Source: a virus. From it: a stretch of 20,469 nt of DNA. The stretch lies in the IMG/VR virus record IMGVR_UViG_3300046822_000107, positions 1 through 20,469 of that record; one strand, given 5' to 3'. This document shows, piece by piece, positions 16,701-20,469 of the stretch. Under the pieces are notes generated by a model, which ran no database searches, had not been told where the DNA came from, and saw nothing but the letters and a program-made list of their open reading frames with translations. The translations under genes were made by a program, and so were the position numbers. Positions within the stretch are counted from its first letter, which is position 1; each line of letters starts with the position of its first letter.

Positions 16701-17957
16701 TACCTGTCTGCACACGAGCTGTATCTCACCAAGGGCATCAAGTACGCGGAGGGGGCTACCAAGGCAGAGCGGGCGAAAGCGCGCGACGACATGATGAACG
16801 CCGCGTCGGCGGAACAAAAACGGGCGGCAGAGGAATACGCACTCGGCATGATCCGTGATACGGACGGTGATCACTCGCAAGGCAATATCGCGCGCATGTT
16901 CGGACGGCACGGCTTTATTGGCGGATCGACGCCATTGGTTGTCGGCTTCGGTCAGTACGATCTGCAGATGGTCGAGTCGATGATCCGCAGCATGGTTACA
17001 GCAGCGGGTAGGGGTGACATCAAGAACACAGGAGCCAAGGTCGCTGCGAAGCAACTGGCCGGCGTCGTCGCGATGACATCACTCATGGCCGGTACGCTGG
17101 GCGCACCGTTCATGGGACTCATGACCGGCCTGTGGAATCGTCTCGGTTCGATGTTTCAGGATGATGCCGACACGCCACCAGACTTCGAGAAAAGCTGGCG
17201 TGACGCGATGGAAGGAATTTTTGGTGAGAAGGGTGGCGAGATTGTGTCGCGAGGTCTGCCACATCTGCTCGACTTCGACATGAGCCAACGTTCGGGCTAT
17301 CAGGATCTGGCGCCGTTCACCAACTTCCTCACCGATCGGCAGAAGATCGACGACACGATCAAGACGCAGGCGATGAATTTTCTCGGCCCAGCCGTGGGCG
17401 TGGGTGTGGGGGTCGCCACAGGTTCAGCTGCTGCCATTCGTGGCAACTGGCCGCAAGCCATTGACGATGCGTTGCCAGCGTTTGCTCGCAATCTTTTCAA
17501 GGCGGGGCGTTTGGCGGCGTATGGGTATGAGCGCAAGAGTGATGGCAATGCGCCGATTCCGTTGCATGTGTCGACATGGAACGTGGTCATGCAGGCGGGT
17601 GGTTTTGGTTCGGCAGCAAAAGAAGAAGAAGGAGAGATGCAGAATTATTGGAACGTCAACCAAGCCATCATGCAGCAGCGGATTGCCAAGATTCGCAACA
17701 AGTGGCTGGTTGCGCAGGATCACGGTGATGCTGCTGGTGTGGGCGATGCAATGGAAGATCTTGTTCACATCGCTGAGGTACAGCCGCAGTACGCAGGTGC
17801 TCCTAGCTCGGTCGGACCAGCGTACAAGGCGCGACAGCAGGCGGTCGCGCTGGGTCAAATGACTGGTGGTGTAGGAGTGCACAAACGTGCCTTGCCGTTC
17901 TTTATGCAGTTTCAGGGCGCCAATCACTACCCTGAGCTGGCAGCACCGAACTACTGA
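10776..17957 (+). CDS. Giant internal/ejection protein with zinc-metallopeptidase motif
   Basis: This 2393-residue protein is probably packed in the head and delivered with the DNA. Start is GTG 10776 with a CAAGGT SD. Residues 1-50 are Pro-rich. Hydrophobic Ala/Gly-rich stretches lie near 107-153, 179-214 and 277-304. Low-complexity linkers occupy about 360-480 and 585-780. The zincin motif is HETVH (1106-1110), and Glu1172 or Glu1176 in EHEFLAEAL is the likely third zinc ligand, as in peptidase domains of large polyvalent phage proteins. RTRPGEFFL near 1568-1576 and RGYSDRLQRG near 1739-1748 recall later parts of such proteins. Near 1824-1865 and 2090-2125 are membrane-active-looking segments, followed by a block containing SRGLPHLLDFDMSQRSG. 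I saw no RNA-polymerase motif. The peptidase may act on host or virion proteins; its target is unknown. Two short frames are nested in the 585-780 linker. Confidence 0.8.
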   Translation: MPTPDDYPQLQPLPFTASPETTAFVRRAMANMPPPPQPVAPVPPTRPNSLLTDIGHGFAGGAMVDLPEMIGHAAQAFTPDDSAVNRLGASMVKFGKEREELPQYQTTGAFGAGARFVVPALGGLAATAAAAPVVGTTAAGALSTAALAALFGGSTYQDIKERGLAAGTDPDVVHAQAVKGGLVQGIGQGLAQMVGGRVLAGAGGALVNKVIAKGGVDNAIQSFTNPGFLKPFGKTMLEMAGVQLPLQAGTSAAMNEIEEGAGINTGQTSWEAAKASLAPTAAMTMLLSPVGAWGVRASNKVKARTAELVSGTDPTATQEQRKVALAAMAKEMRKTAPLQDVTEWQQQAELAILDDKPVGMKADFKYTPDAEPTPPLALPGPRTALPSAVPLEQAGGTAEQAADENAARIQAARDAEEARQAGLRTAPAEEVPPGGEPPAEPPGGAGLGGVSPMEESAAAARARTPKDKIAAQIGAQIALQGEPTAREIPPRQTLLERVPRAPESAQFMELPQEATKQEQVNDLKKNFLPTAPKDLIARLIGPLEEMPAKIKQLWTEKGGETSDATYVKHLGDLYKRITGEEINAEGMKDEGAARNEPSEVAPEERARTEPEPAPVQAEPEAAPRPVEVAQAQGDAGTGGEARAAAQEPALTKEAKAKVTRAAKAAKIAEAAQAEQAREETRHEPPTAAEGAAALAEGQPADEGIFPRAGGTDAVIPGQEERGGEPQGGTGGGEAAGAGAGDRTVGVAEGGTEAQGGEQNAQVREQRRADNRRFRAHGDLAAYDAKTQALIAEANALEKRDPESPDLRRKRLEIGRRMNEGRKELHRRAIDANAEADRVRDKWKEPGWDAGNALYAMPNALNENNHADTLSFLAARELLGEKLSDEEKALLSNRGIEKKGTRAKEEADLAMKSLSADQKARWQARVERMAASAKLMDEMATIRDEIEKKDKKREGRTARNVQQEADDRLDDEQKLQAIDESVKGWVKVTSELGTHWVVEGHEKQVLDAMAAAANRDAIQSRGLSGISDAALGAKVALTPHAGAIMEHLAKTHNNPLMRVVAKMLAKANPNAEIVEIPGAAFNGGRYVPSSHRIEIGRGGMNPITLMHETVHSLAHAAIYRAMDNLTRPFAELHPQERKEMEGLQVIRNAMDAFAKVADYSREDHRLALDNEHEFLAEALNNPHIQEALGGRSGWYGRVVNWVRSLFGKDAINQTDFEKLMDVTPSLFGSPNRSLTEVFNSNLNRAEKIPGSPPQLIGETKAAFSKAAELMSQARKLVPSDLDLKALALWLKGTTVNNKQHMLRNYRERVVREFPKVAPLFDRVIAAHDAIQRVTQSRNAGTQHLMNAPGEGNDQVREAAKFAHENKQQAREMFELQRRERDAGVFSGDTWKQAEARGVTRDMFNSPLAVENRTKMAAMRARDLARFEKEFAAAKNLNPALTKDTWNGPLTATRVYDHMATYHELTLQRTAMEQLAAMRKTWGLNTDPSLYWKAHTYGKDNRAITDPRVQLQNVKAAIARSRAATAAAIEKAGFDPKSKFGQDVTSYREASESMLNEANRQANVPYSPRTRPGEFFLHAEIADKPGLYERVRSIVRPEFDPKNPNAGGLGRDMGPELKGGSRTIRMHFDNEGQLKYAEQRLQALRDEGAFHTKAKEGSPSEDTFASGTVIGDAKPHEGATAGWVRAFEKRIDDNPDWEGDVKQQMKQEVRQAYINSLTEMNPLKALKHADKSAGASTDMVRGYSDRLQRGTTQLSAIRAASLMGDAMNQLNGAMKEIQKQPAAFTEHKNKLAVFEAEAKRRVQDTRIAVNTPFRDAIRAIAAPFRLALSPAYLMMTAYQPWQMTLPWLGGKHGYVTSAATMARNYGVSHAMMSAMIKDAYENSSGTSKFQKLVDAANPAAYFSNIKRADGTYLFDGAKLEAVNRLAESGLTAFGQYNQIWRPQTTEGFEAAKGGLQQANRLASLLPHYVEMSNRIVAYLSAHELYLTKGIKYAEGATKAERAKARDDMMNAASAEQKRAAEEYALGMIRDTDGDHSQGNIARMFGRHGFIGGSTPLVVGFGQYDLQMVESMIRSMVTAAGRGDIKNTGAKVAAKQLAGVVAMTSLMAGTLGAPFMGLMTGLWNRLGSMFQDDADTPPDFEKSWRDAMEGIFGEKGGEIVSRGLPHLLDFDMSQRSGYQDLAPFTNFLTDRQKIDDTIKTQAMNFLGPAVGVGVGVATGSAAAIRGNWPQAIDDALPAFARNLFKAGRLAAYGYERKSDGNAPIPLHVSTWNVVMQAGGFGSAAKEEEGEMQNYWNVNQAIMQQRIAKIRNKWLVAQDHGDAAGVGDAMEDLVHIAEVQPQYAGAPSSVGPAYKARQQAVALGQMTGGVGVHKRALPFFMQFQGANHYPELAAPNY
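12541..12726 (+). CDS. Nested alternative-frame ORF (61 aa), speculative
   Basis: This frame lies wholly inside the giant gene, shifted one base relative to it, opposite giant residues 589-651. The ATG at 12541 is preceded by GGAAGGA (12527-12533) at a 7-base spacing, a credible SD. The product is Pro/Lys-rich, strongly basic and without Cys: MKAPLVTSPVKLPPK at the start and K-W-L-K-R-K-G-M-P-E-P-G-A-K-L-A-Q-L-R-K-N-L-R at the end. Of 61 codons, 57 end in G or C, against 28 of 61 in the giant frame. However, this is partly forced, because the nested third position is the giant frame's first position, and Ala, Gly, Glu, Pro and Gln codons all begin with G or C. I recognise no family. It is listed because it shares register and neighbourhood with the better-supported nested gene downstream. 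Confidence 0.33.
   Translation: MKAPLVTSPVKLPPKSVHGPNPNQPPFKLSPKLPPVLSKWLKRKGMPEPGAKLAQLRKNLR
12899..12905 (+). promoter_or_regulatory. Perfect Shine-Dalgarno AGGAGGT inside the giant gene
   Basis: AGGAGGT is followed by four bases and then ATG 12910; from the last G of AGGAGG the spacing is five bases. It is the strongest ribosome-binding site I found in the window and serves no start in the giant gene's own frame. It sets the start of the nested gene and argues against the longer form that would begin at GTG 12805. Confidence 0.75.
12910..13062 (+). CDS. Nested gene: small basic phage protein with Q-A-x-A-I-A-L motif
   Basis: A complete 50-residue gene lies inside the giant gene in another frame, opposite giant residues 712-762. 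A perfect SD precedes its ATG. The product begins MPLFPGKKNVGANLKAEL and continues AAGKPRGQALAIALSASRRG, ending in a Lys-rich tail. From memory, this matches a class of short basic proteins in phage genomes with the pattern M-P-x-x-x-G-K-x-x...N-I-K-x-E-x-x-A-G-K-P-x-K-Q-A-I-A-I-A-L-x-x-A-R, close to what I know as DUF6496-like. Function is unknown; the charge suggests nucleic-acid or capsid-surface contact. In the giant frame the same DNA encodes only a Gly/Ala/Glu linker. SD, normal length and a family-like motif together make chance unlikely. Codon bias is not independent evidence because of the host frame's composition. Confidence 0.7.
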   Translation: MPLFPGKKNVGANLKAELAAGKPRGQALAIALSASRRGAPKPKAGSKTHK

Positions 17958-17966
17958 GGAAGCCCC

Positions 17967-18107
17967 ATGCCATTGACGAAAGAAGAACTGACCGCTGCGG
18001 TAGCAAATCTGTGGTCCAAGATTGCGCGACACATGTACGTTGTTCTTGTGTTGGAAGCTGTTGCCGCCTTGGTGGTTGGCTATCTGGTTGGTCGTGCGGG
18101 GCACTAA
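17967..18107 (+). CDS. 46-residue single-span membrane protein
   Basis: A small gene starts 9 bases after the giant protein's stop. Its SD, GAGGA (17956-17960), lies across that stop with a 6-base spacing to ATG 17967. The N-terminal half is charged and amphipathic (MPLTKEELTAAVANLWSKIA). It is followed by one clear transmembrane segment (MYVVLVLEAVAALVVGYLVG, residues 23-42) and a short R-A-G-H tail. There is no cleavable signal or lipobox. It ends 2 bases before the next ATG. A holin-like or other inner-membrane role is possible, but no lysin gene is nearby, and a role for a membrane helper of the ejected giant protein is equally open. Confidence 0.65.
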   Translation: MPLTKEELTAAVANLWSKIARHMYVVLVLEAVAALVVGYLVGRAGH

Positions 18108-18109
18108 CC

Positions 18110-18721
18110 ATGGCTGCTAAACAACTGGATCTGGTGATTGAGCAGGGTAAGACATTCTCGCGGGTGATTCGCTGGGAGACAGAAAACCTTGTTTGGCGGG
18201 CGATCACGGCGATTGATCAGGTTGCACCTATGCGGGTTACGTCGCTTGCGCACGGCATACCCGATGGCTGGCGCGCGGCGATCACGGATGTGGTCGGCAT
18301 GCTGCAGGCCAACGCGCTGCACACGCCGCCATGGGACAACGAGCTGCAGCTGGTGGCGTTTGCCGGCGCCAGCGCTGTGCTGTTCCCCAACGTCTCGGCC
18401 GCGAGCTTCGATCCGTACGAGTCGGGGGGCTACCTCGTGTACTACGACCCGGCGGATCTTGCCGGTATGACAGCGCGGATGAAGATCAAGGATCAGGTGG
18501 GTGGCAATGAGCTGGAATCGATCGTGACGAAAGCTGGCACCGGCTTCGTGATCGACGATCTGGCCAAGACCATCACGCTTACGATCACTCCCGTGGATAC
18601 GGCGTTGTTCGAGTGGCAGACCGGTGTCTACGATTTGGAAATGGTTGATGGGTCGAGTGGCGATGTCGTGGCCATTCTGTCGGGTGCGGTAACGGTCACC
18701 GAGGAAGTCACCACAGCATGA
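18110..18721 (+). CDS. Tail-associated structural protein (probable)
   Basis: A 203-residue protein starting at ATG 18110, just after the membrane-protein stop. The same frame is open back to about 18011, but that extension overlaps the upstream gene and reads as Cys/Trp-rich noise, so I reject it. The core begins LDLVIEQGKTFSRVIRWE and ends GVYDLEMVDGSSGDVVAILS followed by G-A-V-T-V-T-E-E-V-T. An opening Q-G-x-T-F motif and a closing G-x-Y-D-L-E-x...G-x-V...L-x-G-x-V...E-V-T motif are what I recall from beta-rich tail-region proteins. It is probably a tail or baseplate part. SD is weak (GCGGGGC), so coupling is likely. Confidence 0.65.
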   Translation: MAAKQLDLVIEQGKTFSRVIRWETENLVWRAITAIDQVAPMRVTSLAHGIPDGWRAAITDVVGMLQANALHTPPWDNELQLVAFAGASAVLFPNVSAASFDPYESGGYLVYYDPADLAGMTARMKIKDQVGGNELESIVTKAGTGFVIDDLAKTITLTITPVDTALFEWQTGVYDLEMVDGSSGDVVAILSGAVTVTEEVTTA

Positions 18722-18915
18722 AAATTGACATGGTGAACGTCCCTGAGTTGTGGGACGTCCCGAACGCTATCGAAGCACAGATTGTGATCACCAGAGTGCC
18801 ATGTGGTACGTGTTACACCACGGCGTTTTACGATGTGCGGAACGTTCTGCTACGGCAGGATCAGCACGTCGTCGTGGACAAGTTCCAATCGCTTAACGGC
18901 GCAGCGTCTCTCTAG
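18718..18915 (+). CDS. Small protein coupled by ATGA overlap, unknown
   Basis: A 65-residue protein whose ATG overlaps the previous TGA as ATGA, which favours reinitiation by terminating ribosomes. The sequence reads MKIDMVNVPELWDVPN, then a beta-like stretch (IEAQIVITRVPCGTCYTTAF) with a C-G-T-C pair (residues 30-33) and a C-terminal part ending SLNGAASL. The single C-x-x-C could be redox-active or one half of a metal site, but nothing else supports either idea. I recognise no family. It is well placed, with the next gene's GGGAG SD following its TAG. Confidence 0.55.
   Translation: MKIDMVNVPELWDVPNAIEAQIVITRVPCGTCYTTAFYDVRNVLLRQDQHVVVDKFQSLNGAASL
18737..18758 (+). other. Inverted repeat near the start of the coupled gene
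   Basis: ACGTCCC (18737-18743) and GGGACGT (18752-18758) form a perfect 7-base stem with an 8-base loop, 19 bases after the A of the ATG at 18718. No T-run follows, so it is not a typical terminator. It could lightly tune translation of the gene, or be chance. Confidence 0.4.
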
Positions 18916-18927
18916 GGAGTAGCGACT

Positions 18928-19368
18928 ATGGCCTTTACCGGCAGCTATATGTGCACGAGCTTCAAAGCCGAGCTGGCCAAGGCCCAGCATAACTTCTCGG
19001 CGGCTGGGGGTCACTCGTTCAAGATCGCGCTCTATGACAACACGGCGACGTTGAACGCTGCGACAACGGCGTACACCAGCGCGGGCGAGCTTGCGGCTGC
19101 GGGTGGGTACGGGACGGGCGGGCAGGCACTGGCGGCGAACATTGATCCAACGACGGGTGGCACGACCGCGTTCTGGAGCTGGACCGCCAATCCGCAGTGG
19201 GTGACGGCAACGTTCACAACGTACGGCGCGCTGATCTACAACTTCACCAACAGCAACAAGGCCGTCGCAGTGCTCGACTTCGGTGGTGCGAAGCCGGTGT
19301 CGTCGGGTACGTTCACGATCGTGCTGCCGACCAACGACGCCAGCAATGCCATTCTACGCATCGCTTGA
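18928..19368 (+). CDS. Conserved phage tail/virion structural protein
   Basis: A 146-residue protein with a GGGAG SD before ATG 18928. The pattern is one I recall from phage structural proteins: S-F-K-A-E-L near residue 11, H-N-F, then FKIALYDNTATLNAATTAYT (residues 31-50). Next comes G-G-Y-G-T-G-G-Q-A-L, then W-V-T-A-T-F-T-T-Y-G-A-L-I-Y-N and a V-A-V-L-D-F-G block. The end is GTFTIVLPTNDASNAILRIA. It is all-beta in character and lacks signals. Its role is probably in the tail or fibre assembly, inferred from neighbours and family memory. The 3' end overlaps the start of a short membrane-protein frame. Confidence 0.75.
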   Translation: MAFTGSYMCTSFKAELAKAQHNFSAAGGHSFKIALYDNTATLNAATTAYTSAGELAAAGGYGTGGQALAANIDPTTGGTTAFWSWTANPQWVTATFTTYGALIYNFTNSNKAVAVLDFGGAKPVSSGTFTIVLPTNDASNAILRIA

Positions 19369-19486
19369 TTGGGACTGGGCGGATCTCGCGATGGCAGCGC
19401 CGTTGGTCTTGCTGATGCCGATTCTTGCGCTCTATGTTTTGCGGTGTAAGCGCAAGCGAAGGAAAGATCATGCCGGTCACTCATAA
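19346..19486 (+). CDS. 46-residue membrane protein with basic tail (tentative)
   Basis: This short frame fills the 101-base gap between two well-supported genes. It overlaps the upstream gene by 23 bases and the downstream gene by 17. It reads MPFYASLDWDWADLA, then one hydrophobic span (MAAPLVLLMPILALYVL), then R-C-K-R-K-R-R-K. The positive-inside rule predicts a cytoplasmic C-terminus. No good SD precedes ATG 19346, and an internal ATG at 19391 would give a 31-residue form starting at the span. Small overlapping span-plus-basic-tail proteins occur in phage late regions, so it is plausible, but coding evidence is limited to the gap and the topology. Confidence 0.45.
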   Translation: MPFYASLDWDWADLAMAAPLVLLMPILALYVLRCKRKRRKDHAGHS

Positions 19487-19640
19487 CTTCGTCTCAGTGA
19501 TCAGCGATGCTGCCGATACCACACTGGTACGGCCATCGAACTGGAATGACGGACATACCGTTTTGTTGACAGCCCCCACCGAGGTGCCGATCGCGGTACC
19601 GGCCATGATTGTCGCTGCGGTGCTTAACGGAGCGTTCTGA
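19470..19640 (+). CDS. Short tail-fibre-type N-terminal protein
   Basis: A 56-residue protein from ATG 19470, chosen over an upstream in-frame start because AAGGAA lies at 19460-19465 at normal spacing. It opens HNFVSVISDAADTTLVRPSN and continues W-N-D-G-H-T-V. I recall the H-x-F...D-x-A-D-x-T-L-V-R-P-S-x-W-N-x-x-H pattern from N-termini of longer phage tail or fibre proteins. Here the frame closes after another 23 residues (P-T-E-V-P-I-A-V-P-A-M-I-V-A-A-V). It may be a natural short form or a remnant of a longer gene. Its TGA overlaps the next ATG by one base. Confidence 0.65.
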   Translation: MPVTHNFVSVISDAADTTLVRPSNWNDGHTVLLTAPTEVPIAVPAMIVAAVLNGAF

Positions 19641-20035
19641 TGCCTGCCAACACGCTGCCGATCTATCCGGTCACACCCAACTGGGGCGTGGCCGTGTTGT
19701 CGACGGGGCTCACGACACGTACGGTGGTTGGCGTCGCGGGTTTGACGTTGCTACTCGCAGCGGGCGGAAATGGCACGCGTGTGGACAGCATCACTATGGT
19801 CGCGACTGGTACGACTACTGCTGGCATGATTCGCTTGTGGAAGTACGGCGGGTCAGGTAATGCAGCGCTGATTTCTGAGACGACGGTGGCCGCTATTGTT
19901 CCGTCAGCAAGCGTTGCGTCGTGGGCGAGTGAGCAGCTGCCCATCAACTTTACGCTTGAAGCTGGTGAGTCGTTGTATGCCTCGACGCACAATTCCGAAG
20001 GGTTCAACGTGCATGCGCGGGGTGGGGACTACTGA
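19640..20035 (+). CDS. Tail-region beta-rich protein, unknown
   Basis: A 131-residue protein starting at a TGATG overlap with the previous stop, so translation is probably coupled. It is rich in Thr, Ala, Val and Gly with alternating patterns (VVGVAGLTLLLAAGGNGTRV, DSITMVATGTTTAGMIRLWK). It has a C-terminal part LPINFTLEAGESLYASTHNS and ends H-A-R-G-G-D-Y. The overall shape, including a T-L-E-A-G-E-S-L-Y strand near the end, suggests a jelly-roll or similar beta-sandwich as in many small tail and capsid-surface proteins. No enzyme motif or membrane segment is visible. Confidence 0.6.
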   Translation: MPANTLPIYPVTPNWGVAVLSTGLTTRTVVGVAGLTLLLAAGGNGTRVDSITMVATGTTTAGMIRLWKYGGSGNAALISETTVAAIVPSASVASWASEQLPINFTLEAGESLYASTHNSEGFNVHARGGDY

Positions 20036-20469
20036 TGTTTCCGTTTGCCAGTCCAGCTGGCACGCTGGGCATCCCCGGCAGTGTTAATTTTCCCGGAGCG
20101 GGTGCGCGGCTTGGGGTATGGGGGCTGGCCACGGCCAGTTTTTCGGGTGATCTGCGAACGCTGTTTCGTTCGATGCACCCGAATCAGAACACGGTGTTTG
20201 GTGCTGCGCCTAACGGTACTGCGACCGTTGCCGCCATTCAAGCCTACTCTACTGACAACATCGGCTACAACGGTTCTGGTTACCGCTATGGTGATCTGCG
20301 CACCACACCGGGCTTTGTTCAGATTACGTCTGCGGCGCTTGGCCCCGGGGGCAACAACGCCATAAGTCCCGGTCCTCCGTCGCCGTGGCCGCTTCGTTTT
20401 TTTGTGAATGGTCGATCGCACGTCGTTGACATTAACGGCGGATGGAGTTTCAACAACGGGCAAACCATT
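20035..20469 (+). CDS. Tail-fibre-like protein, 5' part (runs off the window)
   Basis: The frame opens at ATG 20035, again on a TGATG overlap, and stays open to the last base, giving at least 145 residues. It begins MFPFASPAGTLGIPG and is rich in Gly, Asn, Ser, Tyr and Pro, with segments SGDLRTLFRSMHPNQNTVFG and AIQAYSTDNIGYNGSGYRYG. This glycine-, asparagine- and aromatic-rich texture is typical of fibre or spike proteins. Position at the end of the tail cluster agrees. Without the C-terminus, receptor-binding or enzymatic domains cannot be judged. Confidence 0.55.
   Translation, partial: MFPFASPAGTLGIPGSVNFPGAGARLGVWGLATASFSGDLRTLFRSMHPNQNTVFGAAPNGTATVAAIQAYSTDNIGYNGSGYRYGDLRTTPGFVQITSAALGPGGNNAISPGPPSPWPLRFFVNGRSHVVDINGGWSFNNGQTI

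Noticed and set aside
17404-17862. A 152-codon + strand frame inside the 3' end of the giant gene
   Set aside because: It is Arg-, Ser-, Trp- and Met-rich noise, opposite a conserved-looking part of the giant protein rather than a linker, so overprinting is unlikely.
10776-17957. A virion RNA polymerase like that of phage N4
   Set aside because: Reading through the giant protein, I found no T7-like polymerase palm or finger motifs. The visible signatures are a zincin motif and hydrophobic segments.
18011-18109. An N-terminal extension of the tail protein at 18110
   Set aside because: The extension overlaps the small membrane-protein gene and translates to a Cys/Trp/Ser-rich stretch. ATG 18110 lies 2 bases after that gene's stop and begins the recognisable domain.
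1-20469. tRNA genes, CRISPR arrays, insertion sequences, factor-independent terminators
   Set aside because: No cloverleaf-like sequence, regular repeat-spacer arrays, terminal inverted repeats with transposase genes, or GC stem plus T-run in a gene gap were seen.

Overview
The window is the virion-assembly (late) region of a tailed double-stranded DNA phage, most likely with a short tail (podovirus-like), or of a prophage of that kind. All credible genes are on the + strand, tightly packed with start/stop overlaps or gaps of a few bases. Base composition is GC-rich, so long antisense open frames appear that are only shadows. I see no tRNA, rRNA, CRISPR array, insertion sequence, integrase or repressor. 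The host cannot be named; composition and Shine-Dalgarno (SD) usage fit a GC-rich proteobacterium.

Layout. At 2-2149 lie the 3' end of a small basic gene, the small terminase and the large terminase. At 2158-4631 lie the portal gene and a small coupled gene. At 4655-7983 comes a capsid block behind an internal sigma70-type promoter: scaffold, a short helical protein, the major capsid protein (N4 gp56-like family), a candidate decoration protein and an Ala-rich coiled-coil protein. At 7990-9388 are two small conserved virion proteins and a head-tail adaptor. At 9396-17957 are two candidate internal (ejected) virion proteins, the second a 2393-residue giant with a zinc-metallopeptidase motif. 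At 17967-20469 is a run of small genes: one or two tiny membrane proteins, tail-associated structural proteins, and a tail-fibre-like gene that runs off the end.

How they work together. The terminase pair packages DNA through the portal into a procapsid built from the scaffold and capsid proteins. The adaptor closes the neck. The internal proteins are probably loaded into the head and ejected with the DNA. The last genes probably supply tail or receptor-contact proteins.

Most unusual points. (1) A small gene with a perfect AGGAGGT SD and a recognisable phage small-protein motif lies entirely inside the giant gene in another frame (12910-13062). A second SD-preceded frame lies just upstream in the same register (12541-12726). 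Both sit exactly where the giant protein is a low-complexity linker. (2) A near-perfect bacterial parS (ParB-binding) palindrome lies at 149-164, in or just upstream of the small terminase gene. (3) The promoter at 4618-4646 would start transcription almost at the scaffold ATG, implying a leaderless or near-leaderless mRNA. (4) The capsid gene and the next gene share an identical 16-base translation-initiation block.
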